Positions 1-10,800 of a stretch of DNA of 64,000 bases are shown here, piece after piece. The notes under the pieces are model-generated. The model was not told where the DNA came from and searched no databases. It saw only the letters and a list, made by a program, of their open reading frames with translations. The stretch comes from Taudactylus pleione (lineage: Eukaryota; Chordata; Amphibia; Anura; Myobatrachidae). Where the stretch lies: the NCBI GenBank assembly GCA_031769625.1, contig JAUIMM010000739.1, positions 2,173,501 through 2,237,500 on the forward strand. Reading direction: 5' to 3'. How positions within the stretch are numbered: position 1 is the stretch's first letter; the number at the start of each line of letters is the position of its first letter. Made by a program: the position numbers and the translations under genes.

Positions 1-659
1 TTCTGTCATGTCGGCTTATTTTAGCTTTTTTCCCCTTTGTCTGCTGATGAATATGACCAGGACAAGGATATCCTCCGTGCAATATATCATTGTGTAAGAA
101 GTAGCAGATTGTGGAGATCAATTGGGTATATAATAATTATTTGCATTACATACACGACCAGTACCAGTGGCGCCCAGTTTGCGGTCTGCTGCAGAAACCA
201 TAATGTCTGTTTTCGTTTTTTAAAGACTTTTTTTTGAAAAGTAACCTGCGGCGCGGCAGCTGTGCGCACTGGGATGGGGGCAGCCTGGTAATGGCACGTT
301 TCCATCTTTGTATCGGCTCATACTGATGATGGAATATATCCCTGTGTAAATCTGGGCACACTATACAATATCTGTGTGATTGGCCTGATGATTGTATATA
401 TTGTGTATGAGCGCCTTTTATCTAGTAGGATCTGATGGTTGGATCTTCCATCCTGTGTAGAAAATGCGATAAACGTTGCGCTGACCTTGTGCGCATTTTG
501 TAGTGTGTACACTTTGGGGAGCGACTGGCCGTCAAGTGGATCATCTGCGCCGTGTGTACACAATATTTCCATCTGATCATTAGGACAGATCATTTGGGGG
601 ATCGGAAGGAACGATTGTATGGTTTGTACGCACGATATCGGATGTTCCCTGGTGGCTTA
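1..659. other. unassigned upstream sequence
   Basis: No exon, RNA gene or complete repeat could be supported here. The stretch is moderately AT-rich with scattered short open frames and no conserved protein signal. It ends at the TTA that flanks the MITE starting at 660. It is probably upstream or intronic sequence of the + strand gene. Confidence 0.5.
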
Positions 660-993
660 AGGTGCCCACACACATACCAACTTGCTCCCAATCAGCCGAT
701 GTACACGATTTCCCCTGAACTCTCCCCAGGCGGTCGTGGTCACGATTTGAAGTTAAAAATGTCCAATCTGACTTAAGATCTATCGTGCAGCCAATGCATT
801 GTATCCCAGATTGGCTAATCTGCCCTACAGCACGGCAGATCTGAAGATGCGATGTACGACGAGCGGGGACGCACATCGGCATCGTGATCAAGAGTAGAAT
901 CTCACGATTTGGCCATTGTTTTACATGATCTGTCGTCACGATTCGTCGAAATCGGCCAAATTGGATGAAAAGTCGGTGTGTGTTTGGGCACCA
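660..993. mobile_element. PIF/Harbinger-like MITE with TTA target duplication
   Basis: The left end begins AGGTGCCCACACACATAC, and the reverse complement of the right end begins TGGTGCCCAAACACACAC, giving terminal inverted repeats. The trinucleotide TTA sits immediately outside both ends (657-659 and 994-996). A 3-bp TWA duplication is the usual target site of PIF/Harbinger transposons. The interior has no coding capacity, so this is a non-autonomous copy of about 334 bp. Superfamily assignment rests only on the TIR and TSD. Confidence 0.6.
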
Positions 994-1089
994 TTAGATT
1001 GCATTGTGAGTGCGATGTGAGAGGTGCGTGCCCAGCGTAAGACCTCCCGCCAGATGATGAGGTGCTGCTGACTGCTGCAGTGACAGTCA

Positions 1090-1437
1090 CTCCTCCTCAG
1101 CGCAGATAGGAGGCGAGCGTCAGGCTGGTGCAGTTACAGCTGCACAGGTGTCAGCAGGATGGCGGCTCTGTCTTCCAGGGCAGGGATGGAGGGGACCCTG
1201 GAAGAGCGGCAATGACAGGGGAGAAGCAGGCTTGTGTTGTGTGCAGCCCGGCATACACAGAGCAGCTGTGAGTCAGGGAGGAGGGCTGGTCCACCCTCCC
1301 ATCGCTCAGACTCAGCTGCAGGAGGGTGAGAGAGAAACAGCTGAGAATAGGCTGCCTTCTCCGAGCATCCCCATAACACCGCCATCCCACTCACACACAC
1401 ACGATCATGTGAGGGGGGCCCTGAGATGGATTTGGAG
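1090..1437 (+). other. candidate non-coding first exon (5' UTR) with splice donor
   Basis: This GC- and CpG-richer block ends in a good splice donor, GGAG|gtgagt, with the intron starting at 1438. No ATG opens a frame that would join the GRAMD1B exon at 3501 in phase. A short ATG frame at 1426 would cross the splice and stop after seven codons (M-D-L-E-H-G-K). If the block is spliced to 3501 it would therefore act as 5' UTR with a small upstream ORF, and GRAMD1B translation would start at the internal ATG at 3598 (MVEKGSD). This is inference: no promoter motif or cap site can be assigned, and the block could be unrelated to the gene. Confidence 0.35.
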
Positions 1438-3500
1438 GTGAGTAGCCCTCCTGCCTGCTGGCTGCCTTCCCTGCCCCCTGCTGCCTTTTCTGCATGAATG
1501 AATGGATCAAGCGATGATGCTGGCTCATCCTCTCATGGCTGCCAGGTTAGTGCTGAGGCTTCTGTGTGTTTTACGTGTGTCTGTGACCTTGCAGAGACGA
1601 GTACACATGTGCCCTGGTATAGGCCTGGTGATGGGGCACTGCTCGGTGCATGCTGTGGGACGCGCTGGGTATTGTGACACATTATGCTGCAGACTTCTCT
1701 CTGTGCTGTGCTAGGAATGATGCTCCGACATACGGCTGCTGAGAGATGCTTATATTACAGTGCGTCATCCCGGGTGTCACCTCCTTGTGTGGTGCCTGTA
1801 GGTGTGCGGGTGATGAATTGTGGGCACATTCGGCTGCTTTGCTGCATACGGCCCTGGGCTGTGCAGCTCTAGGGTGTGTCTTCTCCTTTTTTGTGTGTCT
1901 AGTTTGAATTGTGTTCCTGGCAGTGCCACTGTGAAGTTGTGCAGTGACCGGTGTCTGCCCGCAGTGTTAGCTGCCCTGCTCCCTGGGGTATGAGCAGGTG
2001 GATGCAGCAGCCGGGGGCGTATGTTCCTCCCAGACTATTACACTGTCTCTGGAGGATTGGGCTTTTACTTACCCCAGAAGGTAGGTTACCATAAAGCAAA
2101 CAGCTTTAATTACAGGCTACATGACCTGTGTACAGAATAGGTTCTCGGCCTGTGTACCCCCGAGGGGCATCTCGTATTTATTCAGTCCCTTTTCCAGGCA
2201 GGTAAATGTAACTCAGGAGTAACGCGCATACAGATTAGGCAGAAGGTATTTCTAAGCCCCCTAAATGCATAGAGAATGGCTTAGTGTACGTTTACTGACG
2301 GTACGTATTAGGGGACACCTGGTATAAATGCATCACACATTGGTATATGCTGGAATGATGCAGGACCGCGCTCCATGCAACGTGTGTACATACATAGGAA
2401 AGACAGTAGCCTCTAGTATCATGCAGGGACAAATGAGATGGTTATTATAATTATTATTATTATTATTATGCTGTAAGGAAACGCCACCAATGTGCACAGC
2501 TGTACTTTATCTGACGGCAGGGTACCTACTGGTAAATAAGGACAGGCAGGTTTGGGGCCGAGGTTGGTGGGCAGCGCTAGGGGTTGTTTACCTTCTGCAG
2601 GGCTGGAATACGAGGCTCTGCCATGATCAGCACTTTGCAGGCAGGGAATGGGTCAGGGAGACTTGTCTGGGATGAATATTGCCAAAAATAAAAGCCAACA
2701 AAAACATCATCATTCATTACTCAGCGCTGCTAATTCTTTGCTCTTTGTTAATGCCGATCAAACTGTACTGCGGGGCCAAGCAGACGCCCCCAGCATGTCG
2801 TGCCTCTTACATAGAACTTCATAGCATCCAGTCACTGGGCAGTTATACTCTGTGGTCCTGGTGCAGGAGGGATGTGGCTGCTGCCTGTAGGGGATCAGAT
2901 CATGCCTGGATGCGTGTGAGCTACCACGTCTACATGACTAAGTTTCACATGTACTCTGGACAGACGTGTTCATGTCCCATTCCCGGTCTCCTCTTCTCTT
3001 CCCCGTCGGCCCATAATGCAGACGTATGTGTATCTATTTTGGCACCCTCTCCCCATCATTAGCCTGCGTGCACGACCCTCTCCTGAATTAGCGCCCCTGT
3101 GACGCTCTCTCCGCGCTGACCGCTGTGACTGTTTGCTGTTGTATGGCTGTGCTGCTGGTAGTGATTGTCTGTACAGTTCTCCCTGGCACATCTCCGTCTC
3201 TGCACCATTGATAAAGTCATGTGTCAGAGCCTGTGATTGGCTGAGGACTCGCACAGTGTCTCTGCCTGTCACCTGTGGTTAGGTCCCGCTCTCCGTTATT
3301 TAGTGGCAGAACTGATATTTTCTGCTTTCTCTCTCTATGCTCTTATCTGTGCTTTTACCTGTGTTTTATTGTCCGTTGTTTGTATTGTGCTATTTTTTTT
3401 TCCTTTTCTTATTAATGTAGCATTAAAAAGTGCAGAATAATAGAAAAAAAAAATAATTTCCCTTTTTTAAGTCTCTTTACCTTGTCTTCCCGTCCCTCAG
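1438..3500 (+). other. intron-like sequence upstream of the GRAMD1B exon
   Basis: No coding exon is visible. A (TTA)n microsatellite lies at 2442-2469. The 3' end, about 3470-3500, is pyrimidine-rich and finishes with CCCTCAG, the splice acceptor of the exon at 3501. Short open frames across the block lack splice context and protein similarity. Confidence 0.55.
2442..2469. repeat. (TTA)n microsatellite
   Basis: About nine TTA units with minor interruption. Confidence 0.85.
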
Positions 3501-3711
3501 CACGGCAAGTAACTCGAACCGAAGCTCCCCCGCCTGCTCCCCCATCCTACGCAAGCGCTCTCGCTCCCCGACCCCCCAGCAGAGCGAGGGAGAAATCATG
3601 GTGGAGAAAGGCTCAGACCATTCGTCAGACAAATCTCCTCCGACACCTGAACCGGGGGTGCAGCGAAGCGGATCGTCGCAGTCAGGACGCAGTGGAGGCA
3701 AAAACTCCAAG
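3501..3711 (+). CDS. GRAMD1B: GRAMD1B (Aster-B) N-terminal coding exon
   Basis: This is one internal coding exon of 211 nt. It is preceded by a pyrimidine tract and CAG acceptor (3498-3500) and followed by the donor gtacgt at 3712. The first base completes a codon split by the upstream intron, then 70 codons read without a stop and end on a codon boundary (...GGKNSK). The translation begins TASNSNRSSPACSPILRKR and continues through SRSPTPQ, MVEKGSDHSSDKSP and QSGRSGGKNSK. These match the low-complexity, Ser/Pro-rich N-terminus that precedes the GRAM domain of vertebrate GRAMD1B, and fit GRAMD1A less well. GRAMD1 proteins sit in the ER membrane at plasma-membrane contact sites, where the GRAM domain senses lipids and the ASTER/VASt domain moves cholesterol. 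Neither domain is encoded in this window. An internal ATG at 3598 could start a shorter isoform. The preceding exon, which would supply the first two bases of the split codon, was not found. Confidence 0.92.
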
Positions 3712-3990
3712 GTACGTGCTGCTCGCACTCCGGCCGTGGTGAGTGCGTGATTGCTATGTATTGTCTTGTCCTGCTGATACTGGGCACAGGGCAGTGATGG
3801 GTAATGAGGGTGTGTCTTTAGCCTGGCATGTACTGTCTTCTTGTGTAGTCGCCTTTGCCTTAGTTAGCAGATCCCTGGTACTCCCAGATCTGAGAGTAAC
3901 AATCTGCTGTGACCCTGTCCTAGAAGGAGACTGATGATTGGATCTCCTGCCTCATTAGCTGAGCATGAGAACGCGGCCACTTAGGACACT

Positions 3991-4499
3991 GGACCTTATT
4001 CAGAGTCGGTCGCAAGCGTTTAACCGATTCGATGGTTAATCCTGCGCACGCGCAGCGGCCGCACTGCACGTTCGCAAGCCCCGGAGCGACAGATAATCTC
4101 TGTCGCTCCGGAGCTCGCTACCAAAGGGGCGGCTGTCAATGTTGATCGATAGCTCCCCCCGTTTGGTAGGCGGCCCGGGGGGGAGGGGGGGTGGTTTCCA
4201 AAACGGAGGCGTTCCTTAACGAATGCCCAACATTTTGGGGGCGGCCGCACTGACATCAGTGATGACAGTGGGGAGCTTCCTCCATCAGAGCGGGAAGCTC
4301 CCTGGGGCTTACGAGTGCCAAGACCCAACCTTAGGGTCTGGTCGTAAGCCACCATCGCGACCATCAACCTGGTCGGTCGTTAAGCTGTGGGTGGTAACCC
4401 ACAGCTTAACAATCGACAAGGAGGCGGCCGTTCAGGATGCAAGCGGCCGCCCTAATTCAGAGCGACCGCTTGCAACTAACGACCGCCTCTGAATGAGGC
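3991..4499 (-). mobile_element. multi-hairpin MITE, copy 3 (inverted orientation)
   Basis: The ends are inverted repeats: left TTATTCAGAGTCGGTCG, right (reverse complement) CTCATTCAGAGGCGGTCG. CACT occurs just outside both ends. The inside is a succession of hairpins rather than spacer DNA, for example CCGGAGCGACAG pairing with CTGTCGCTCCGG at 4081-4112. Others are TTAAGCTGTGGG pairing with CCCACAGCTTAA near 4380-4410, and GGCTTACGA pairing with TCGTAAGCC near 4307-4350. Hairpin order is the reverse of that in the copies at 5180 and 26951, so this is the same family inserted the other way round. There is no transposase. Confidence 0.7.
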
Positions 4500-4611
4500 C
4501 CACTGTCCGGTGCTAAGTCTGTGCCTTAGTAGGTGGCACTTTCTGTTTCTCTATGGATAGGATAGTATTGTGTAGAAGGGGGATGTGTAGCCACACACAC
4601 AATACAATGAG

Positions 4612-4830
4612 ATGTTGGTTATTGATGCTCACCTGTTCCGCCTGCAGTTTAGCCTCTTCGAGCGCGTGTATAAATGCCAGGCTTTTCCAGCAAGACATGG
4701 CCGGCGCTTAGTTCTTACCGTGAGCAGCGCGTACAGTCCAGCCAGGTCTGCCGGGAAGAGGGTGCTGGGCATCGCGGGAACTGTCTGGGCTCTCGCTGCG
4801 GCATGTAAGTGCGGTGCTTGTAAGAAGCAT
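4612..4830. other. CpG-retaining block with splice-like signals on both strands
   Basis: This block keeps more CpG than its surroundings. On the minus strand an ATG at 4772-4770 opens 18 codons (MPSTLFPADLAGLYALLT) ending at 4719, followed directly by the donor consensus gtaaga. On the plus strand there is TATAAAT at 4669-4675 and a strong donor, gtaagt, at 4805. Either could mark an alternative first exon, sense or antisense to GRAMD1B. I do not recognise the peptide, and both readings may be chance. Confidence 0.25.
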
Positions 4831-5179
4831 TTATCCATTTGCAATCTTTACATTATAGTTCCTATTTTCTGACATAATGTCGTGAACATGGGTTTAGTCA
4901 GGGATTCTTATCACGGATCAACAGAAAATTCAGTCTCTAATGTCAAAAGATGAATCAAAGATAAAAATAAGACAATAGCGGAGAAGTGTTCTACCTTTTT
5001 GTAAAGTGGGGGTACGCCAAAATCAGCCCTGGCGCAATCAAGTTTTTATTTATTTATAAGGCCCATCAAAACTCTGCAGCGGTATAACAAGCCATGCAAA
5101 ACAGGAGAACCATGCATAGAGAGAGATTAGTGACATACCAGGGTGACTGAGAAGATACAGACATTAGGCTGCGCACATA

Positions 5180-5716
5180 GGCCCTGATTCAGAGCCGGAC
5201 GCTCTGACAGAGCGCTCGCTCTGAATCAGGGCCGTCCCTGCTCCTTTTTGGAGCGGCCTCCTGGCCGCTTGCATAGCTGTGGGTGACCACCCACAGCTAT
5301 AGCGAGCGGCCAAAATGATGGTCGCGATGGTCAAAACCATCGCAACCATCGGGCTTGCGATGAGATCCTGCGGTAGGGTCTCGCTGCCGCAAGCCCAGGA
5401 GAGCTTTTGGCTCTATCAGAGCCAAAAGCACTCCCACTGACATCACTGGTGATGTCAGTGGGGCCGGACCCAGATGGTAGGCGTTCCCATGGGAACGCCT
5501 CCGTCTGGCAGGCACGCCCACCAAAGGGGGCGTGCTGTCAATCACCATCGACAGCACGCCCCCTTTGGTGCGAGACCCTTAACGACGGCTTGGCCGTCGT
5601 TATTCGGGTCTCGCGCATGCGCACGACAGAGCCGCCTCCGTCGTGCTCATTCGCACTTGGGCACCATCGATCCGCTTGCGAGCGCTCAGCGCTCGCAAGC
5701 GGGTCAGAATCAGGCC
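5180..5716 (+). mobile_element. multi-hairpin MITE, copy 1
   Basis: Outer ends read GGCCCTGATTCAGAG and (right) GTCAGAATCAGGCC. The interior is about ten consecutive stem-loops. They include a 54-bp terminal foldback (5180-5233), GAGCGGCC/GGCCGCT, TAGCTGTGGGTG/CACCCACAGCTA, GCTTTTGGCTC/GAGCCAAAAGC, ACTGACATCA/TGATGTCAGT, GGCGTTCC/GGAACGCC, GCGTGCTGTC/GACAGCACGC, ACGACGG/CCGTCGT and CGCTTGCGAGCG/CGCTCGCAAGCG. No protein is encoded. Copy 2 at 26951-27445 is colinear. The class is uncertain. A related simpler element at 30392 has a 5-bp target duplication, but none is clear here. Confidence 0.75.
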
Positions 5717-5739
5717 AATAATTCATTGATTGGAGGCCA

Positions 5740-6440
5740 GCAATGTAAACTTCAAATGTTCCATTTTTAAAAAAAATTTACAATAAATGCACCTGTCTGT
5801 GAGAGGTCCTATCAGTGATTGGTGCATTTCCAACAAGGGCTTCATCATGAAGATCAAAGAACATTCATAGCAAATCATAGTATAATTAATTGAAAAGCAA
5901 CAGTCAAAAAAAAAAAATATATATATATATATAATATACCTTGGAGCACTGTCAACAGCAACTCTGAATTAGTCTATTATGGGCTGACATCTAAAAGTGG
6001 TCGTGTGCGTGAGGCGGACGGTTTATTGCGAATCTGATGACGAAGTTCCATTTTTCCATGGCAGAGAGGAAACTGCTCACAAGAAAACATTGTGGCTCCC
6101 CCATGCGCCATGGTATGGTCTGAGGAATCCAAGATGAACTTTTCAGCCTGAATGCTGGTGTCTATGGTTAGAGCCATCCTACAAGGCATCCGGTGGGCCA
6201 GACACCAGCGTTTTTGGGCCCTTGCACTGGTGGTAGTTCTGCTAATATCCCTACAATAAACCGTACTGGGAGCATTATGCTGTTGGGATGTTTTTCTGCT
6301 TCAGGGACTGGAAAATTTAGAACAAATAGGTGAGGCAAAATATGTATAATTCTTCAAGGAAGATCTGCGCTGTCTGCACGATACCTGGGATATTGGCCCA
6401 AATCATACAGCAAATGCTGCTATAGTCTGGTTTCAGGAAT
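5740..6440 (+). pseudogene. Tc1/mariner-like transposase relic
   Basis: Several blocks of Tc1-type transposase remain, in more than one frame and with stops. Near 5848 a Met-Lys-Ile-Lys-Glu-His-Ser block resembles the N-terminal helix-turn-helix start of Tc1 transposases. Near 6113-6145 MVWSEESKMNF corresponds to the conserved VWSDESKF stretch around the second catalytic Asp. At about 6270-6320 SIMLLGCFSASGTGKF matches the conserved GSIMVWGCFSASGTG block. Near 6355-6400 ILQ/FFKEDLR and WDIGPNHTANA match the region before the last catalytic residue. The rest of the 3' half is not visible, because the sequence passes straight into the 28-bp array at 6441. It is inactive. Confidence 0.7.
5906..5938. 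repeat. poly-A followed by (AT)n microsatellite
   Basis: Twelve A then about ten AT units, inside the Tc1 relic. Confidence 0.9.
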
Positions 6441-7498
6441 GTGCGGAATGATCTGAGAATTGTGGAATCTGCGGAATGATCTGAGAATTGTGGAATCTGC
6501 GGAATAATCTGAGAATTGTGGAATCTGCGGAATGATCTGAGAATTGTGGAATGTGCGGAATAATCTGAGAATTGTGGAATGTGCGGAATGATCTGAGAAT
6601 TGTGGAATGTGCGGAATGATCTGAGAATTGTGGAATCTGCGGAATGATCTGAGAATTGTGGAATGTGCGGAATAATCTGAGAATTGTGGAATGTGCGGAA
6701 TGATCTGAGAATTGTGGAATGTGCGGAATAATCTGAGAATTGTGGAATGTGCGGAATAATCTGAGAATTGTGGAATGTGCGGAATAATCTGAGAATTGTG
6801 GAATGTGCGGAATGATCTGAGAATTGTGGAATCTGCGGAATGATCTGAGAATTGTGGAATGTGCGGAATGATCTGAGAATTGTGGAATGTGCGGAATGAT
6901 CTGAGAATTGTGGAATGTGCGGAATGATCTGAGAATTGTGGAATGTGCGGAATGATCTGAGAATTGTGGAATGTGCGGAATAATCTGAGAATTGTGGAAT
7001 CTGCGGAATGATCTGAGAATTGTGGAATGTGCGGAATGATCTGAGAATTGTGGAATGTGCGGAATGATCTGAGAATTGTGGAATGTGCGGAATGATCTGA
7101 GAATTGTGGAATCTGCGGAATGATCTGAGAATTGTGGAATGTGCGGAATAATCTGAGAATTGTGGAATGTGCGGAATGATCTGAGAATTGTGGAATGTGC
7201 GGAATAATCTGAGAATTGTGGAATGTGCGGAATAATCTGAGAATTGTGGAATGTGCGGAATGATCTGAGAATTGTGGAATGTGCGGAATGATCTGAGAAT
7301 TGTGGAATGTGCGGAATGATCTGAGAATTGTGGAATGTGCGGATTGATCTGAGAATTGTGGAATGTGCGGAATGATCTGAGAATTGTGGAATGTGCGGAA
7401 TGATCTGAGAATTGTGGAATGTGCGGAATGATCTGAGAATTGTGGAATGTGCGGAATGATCTGAGAATTGTGGAATCTGCGGAATAATCTGAGAATTG
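6441..7498. repeat. 28-bp minisatellite, about 38 copies
   Basis: The unit is GTGCGGAATGATCTGAGAAT plus TGTGGAAT, in an unbroken head-to-tail array. Variation is almost confined to two sites, GTGC/CTGC and AATGAT/AATAAT, with a single ATTGAT near 7344. Because 28 is not divisible by three and the unit has no stop on the minus strand, that strand reads open for 400 codons. That frame is a repeat artefact and not a gene. The array begins inside the Tc1 transposase relic. Confidence 0.97.
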
Positions 7499-7861
7499 CG
7501 CTTCGCTAACCGTGCTCATCCAGCCGCGGTGCTTCCGCTATAGTGCAACGTACAATTGTGAGAATTGAAAGTGTAATGCTATATAGAAAAAAGTACCAAA
7601 CATTTAGCTTCTAACTGTACTTTTATAGGTTGTGTTTTAAAAAAAAATTAGTTAGGAGCTGATTGGTTGGTTCTTTATCTCTCTACACCGTATCTCTCTC
7701 CAAGCTTTGATATATCTCCCCCATGATCTTACAAATTTTTGGAGATGCAAAAATGGTAATCCTTATTCTAGCCCCTGTGATTGTTACACGTGTGTATTAG
7801 AGCTGTCTGTTATCTGCAGGGATGGGTGACACTGGACATACTCTATAGCACATTGTAGCTG
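7499..7861. mobile_element. spacer with hairpin repeat (possible MITE fragment)
   Basis: An inverted repeat joins about 7587-7616 (AAAAGTACCAAACATTTAGC) to about 7649-7678 (AGCTGATTGGTTGGTTCTTT), imperfectly paired across a short AT-rich loop. This may be a small foldback element. No gene is seen in the rest of the spacer between the 28-bp and 72-bp arrays. Confidence 0.35.
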
Positions 7862-10800
7862 CAGTCTTGCAATGTACAGTACACTGCATTATTATTACAC
7901 GCCTGTGACTGTGTTACATACACTCAGCACTTCCAGTCTTGCAATGTACAGTACACTGCATTATTATTACACGCCTGTGACTGTGTTACATACACTCAGC
8001 ACTTCCAGTCTTGCAATGTACAGTACACTGCATTATTATTACACGCCTGTGACTGTGTTATATACACTCAGCACTTCCAGTCTTGCAATGTACAGTACAC
8101 TGCATTATTATTACACGCCTGTGACTGTGTTACATACACTCAGCACTTCCAGTCTTGCAATGTACAGTACACTGCATTATTATTACACGCCTGTGACTGT
8201 GTTATATACACTCAGCACTTCCAGTCTTGCAATGTACAGTACACTGCATTATTATTACACGCCTGTGACTGTGTTACATACACTCAGCACTTCCAGTCTT
8301 GCAATGTACAGTACACTGCATTATTATTACACGCCTGTGACTGTGTTACATACACTCAGCACTTCCAGTCTTGCAATGTACAGTACACTGCATTATTATT
8401 ACACGCCTGTGACTGTGTTACATACACTCAGCACTTCCAGTCTTGCAATGTACAGTACACTGCATTATTATTACACGCCTGTGACTGTGTTACATACACT
8501 CAGCACTTCCAGTCTTGCAATGTACAGTACACTGCATTATTATTACACGCCTGTGACTGTGTTACATACACTCAGCACTTCCAGTCTTGCAATGTACAGT
8601 ACACTGCATTATTATTACACGCCTGTGACTGTGTTACATACACTCAGCACTTCCAGTCTTGCAATGTACAGTACACTGCATTATTATTACACGCCTGTGA
8701 CTGTGTTACATACACTCAGCACTTCCAGTCTTGCAATGTACAGTACACTGCATTATTATTACACGCCTGTGACTGTGTTACATACACTCAGCACTTCCAG
8801 TCTTGCAATGTACAGTACACTGCATTATTATTACACGCCTGTGACTGTGTTACATACACTCAGCACTTCCAGTCTTGCAATGTACAGTACACTGCATTAT
8901 TATTACACGCCTGTGACTGTGTTACATACACTCAGCACTTCCAGTCTTGCAATGTACAGTACACTGCATTATTATTACACGCCTGTGACTGTGTTACATA
9001 CACTCAGCACTTCCAGTCTTGCAATGTACAGTACACTGCATTATTATTACACGCCTGTGACTGTGTTACATACACTCAGCACTTCCAGTCTTGCAATGTA
9101 CAGTACACTGCATTATTATTACACGCCTGTGACTGTGTTACATACACTCAGCACTTCCAGTCTTGCAATGTACAGTACACTGCATTATTATTACACGCCT
9201 GTGACTGTGTTACATACACTCAGCACTTCCAGTCTTGCAATGTACAGTACACTGCATTATTATTACACGCCTGTGACTGTGTTACATACACTCAGCACTT
9301 CCAGTCTTGCAATGTACAGTACACTGCATTATTATTACACGCCTGTGACTGTGTTACATACACTCAGCACTTCCAGTCTTGCAATGTACAGTACACTGCA
9401 TTATTATTACACGCCTGTGACTGTGTTACATACACTCAGCACTTCCAGTCTTGCAATGTACAGTACACTGCATTATTATTACACGCCTGTGACTGTGTTA
9501 CATACACTCAGCACTTCCAGTCTTGCAATGTACAGTACACTGCATTATTATTACACGCCTGTGACTGTGTTACATACACTCAGCACTTCCAGTCTTGCAA
9601 TGTACAGTACACTGCATTATTATTACACGCCTGTGACTGTGTTACATACACTCAGCACTTCCAGTCTTGCAATGTACAGTACACTGCATTATTATTACAC
9701 GCCTGTGACTGTGTTACATACACTCAGCACTTCCAGTCTTGCAATGTACAGTACACTGCATTATTATTACACGCCTGTGACTGTGTTACATACACTCAGC
9801 ACTTCCAGTCTTGCAATGTACAGTACACTGCATTATTATTACACGCCTGTGACTGTGTTACATACACTCAGCACTTCCAGTCTTGCAATGTACAGTACAC
9901 TGCATTATTATTACACGCCTGTGACTGTGTTACATACACTCAGCACTTCCAGTCTTGCAATGTACAGTACACTGCATTATTATTACACGCCTGTGACTGT
10001 GTTACATACACTCAGCACTTCCAGTCTTGCAATGTACAGTACACTGCATTATTATTACACGCCTGTGACTGTGTTACATACACTCAGCACTTCCAGTCTT
10101 GCAATGTACAGTACACTGCATTATTATTACACGCCTGTGACTGTGTTACATACACTCAGCACTTCCAGTCTTGCAATGTACAGTACACTGCATTATTATT
10201 ACACGCCTGTGACTGTGTTACATACACTCAGCACTTCCAGTCTTGCAATGTACAGTACACTGCATTATTATTACACGCCTGTGACTGTGTTACATACACT
10301 CAGCACTTCCAGTCTTGCAATGTACAGTACACTGCATTATTATTACACGCCTGTGACTGTGTTACATACACTCAGCACTTCCAGTCTTGCAATGTACAGT
10401 ACACTGCATTATTATTACACGCCTGTGACTGTGTTACATACACTCAGCACTTCCAGTCTTGCAATGTACAGTACACTGCATTATTATTACACGCCTGTGA
10501 CTGTGTTACATACACTCAGCACTTCCAGTCTTGCAATGTACAGTACACTGCATTATTATTACACGCCTGTGACTGTGTTACATACACTCAGCACTTCCAG
10601 TCTTGCAATGTACAGTACACTGCATTATTATTACACGCCTGTGACTGTGTTACATACACTCAGCACTTCCAGTCTTGCAATGTACAGTACACTGCATTAT
10701 TATTACACGCCTGTGACTGTGTTACATACACTCAGCACTTCCAGTCTTGCAATGTACAGTACACTGCATTATTATTACACGCCTGTGACTGTGTTACATA

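Noticed and set aside
6317..7519. 400-codon minus-strand frame with Ser/His/Phe-rich repeats
   Set aside because: Translation of the 28-bp array; all three phases of the unit are stop-free on that strand.
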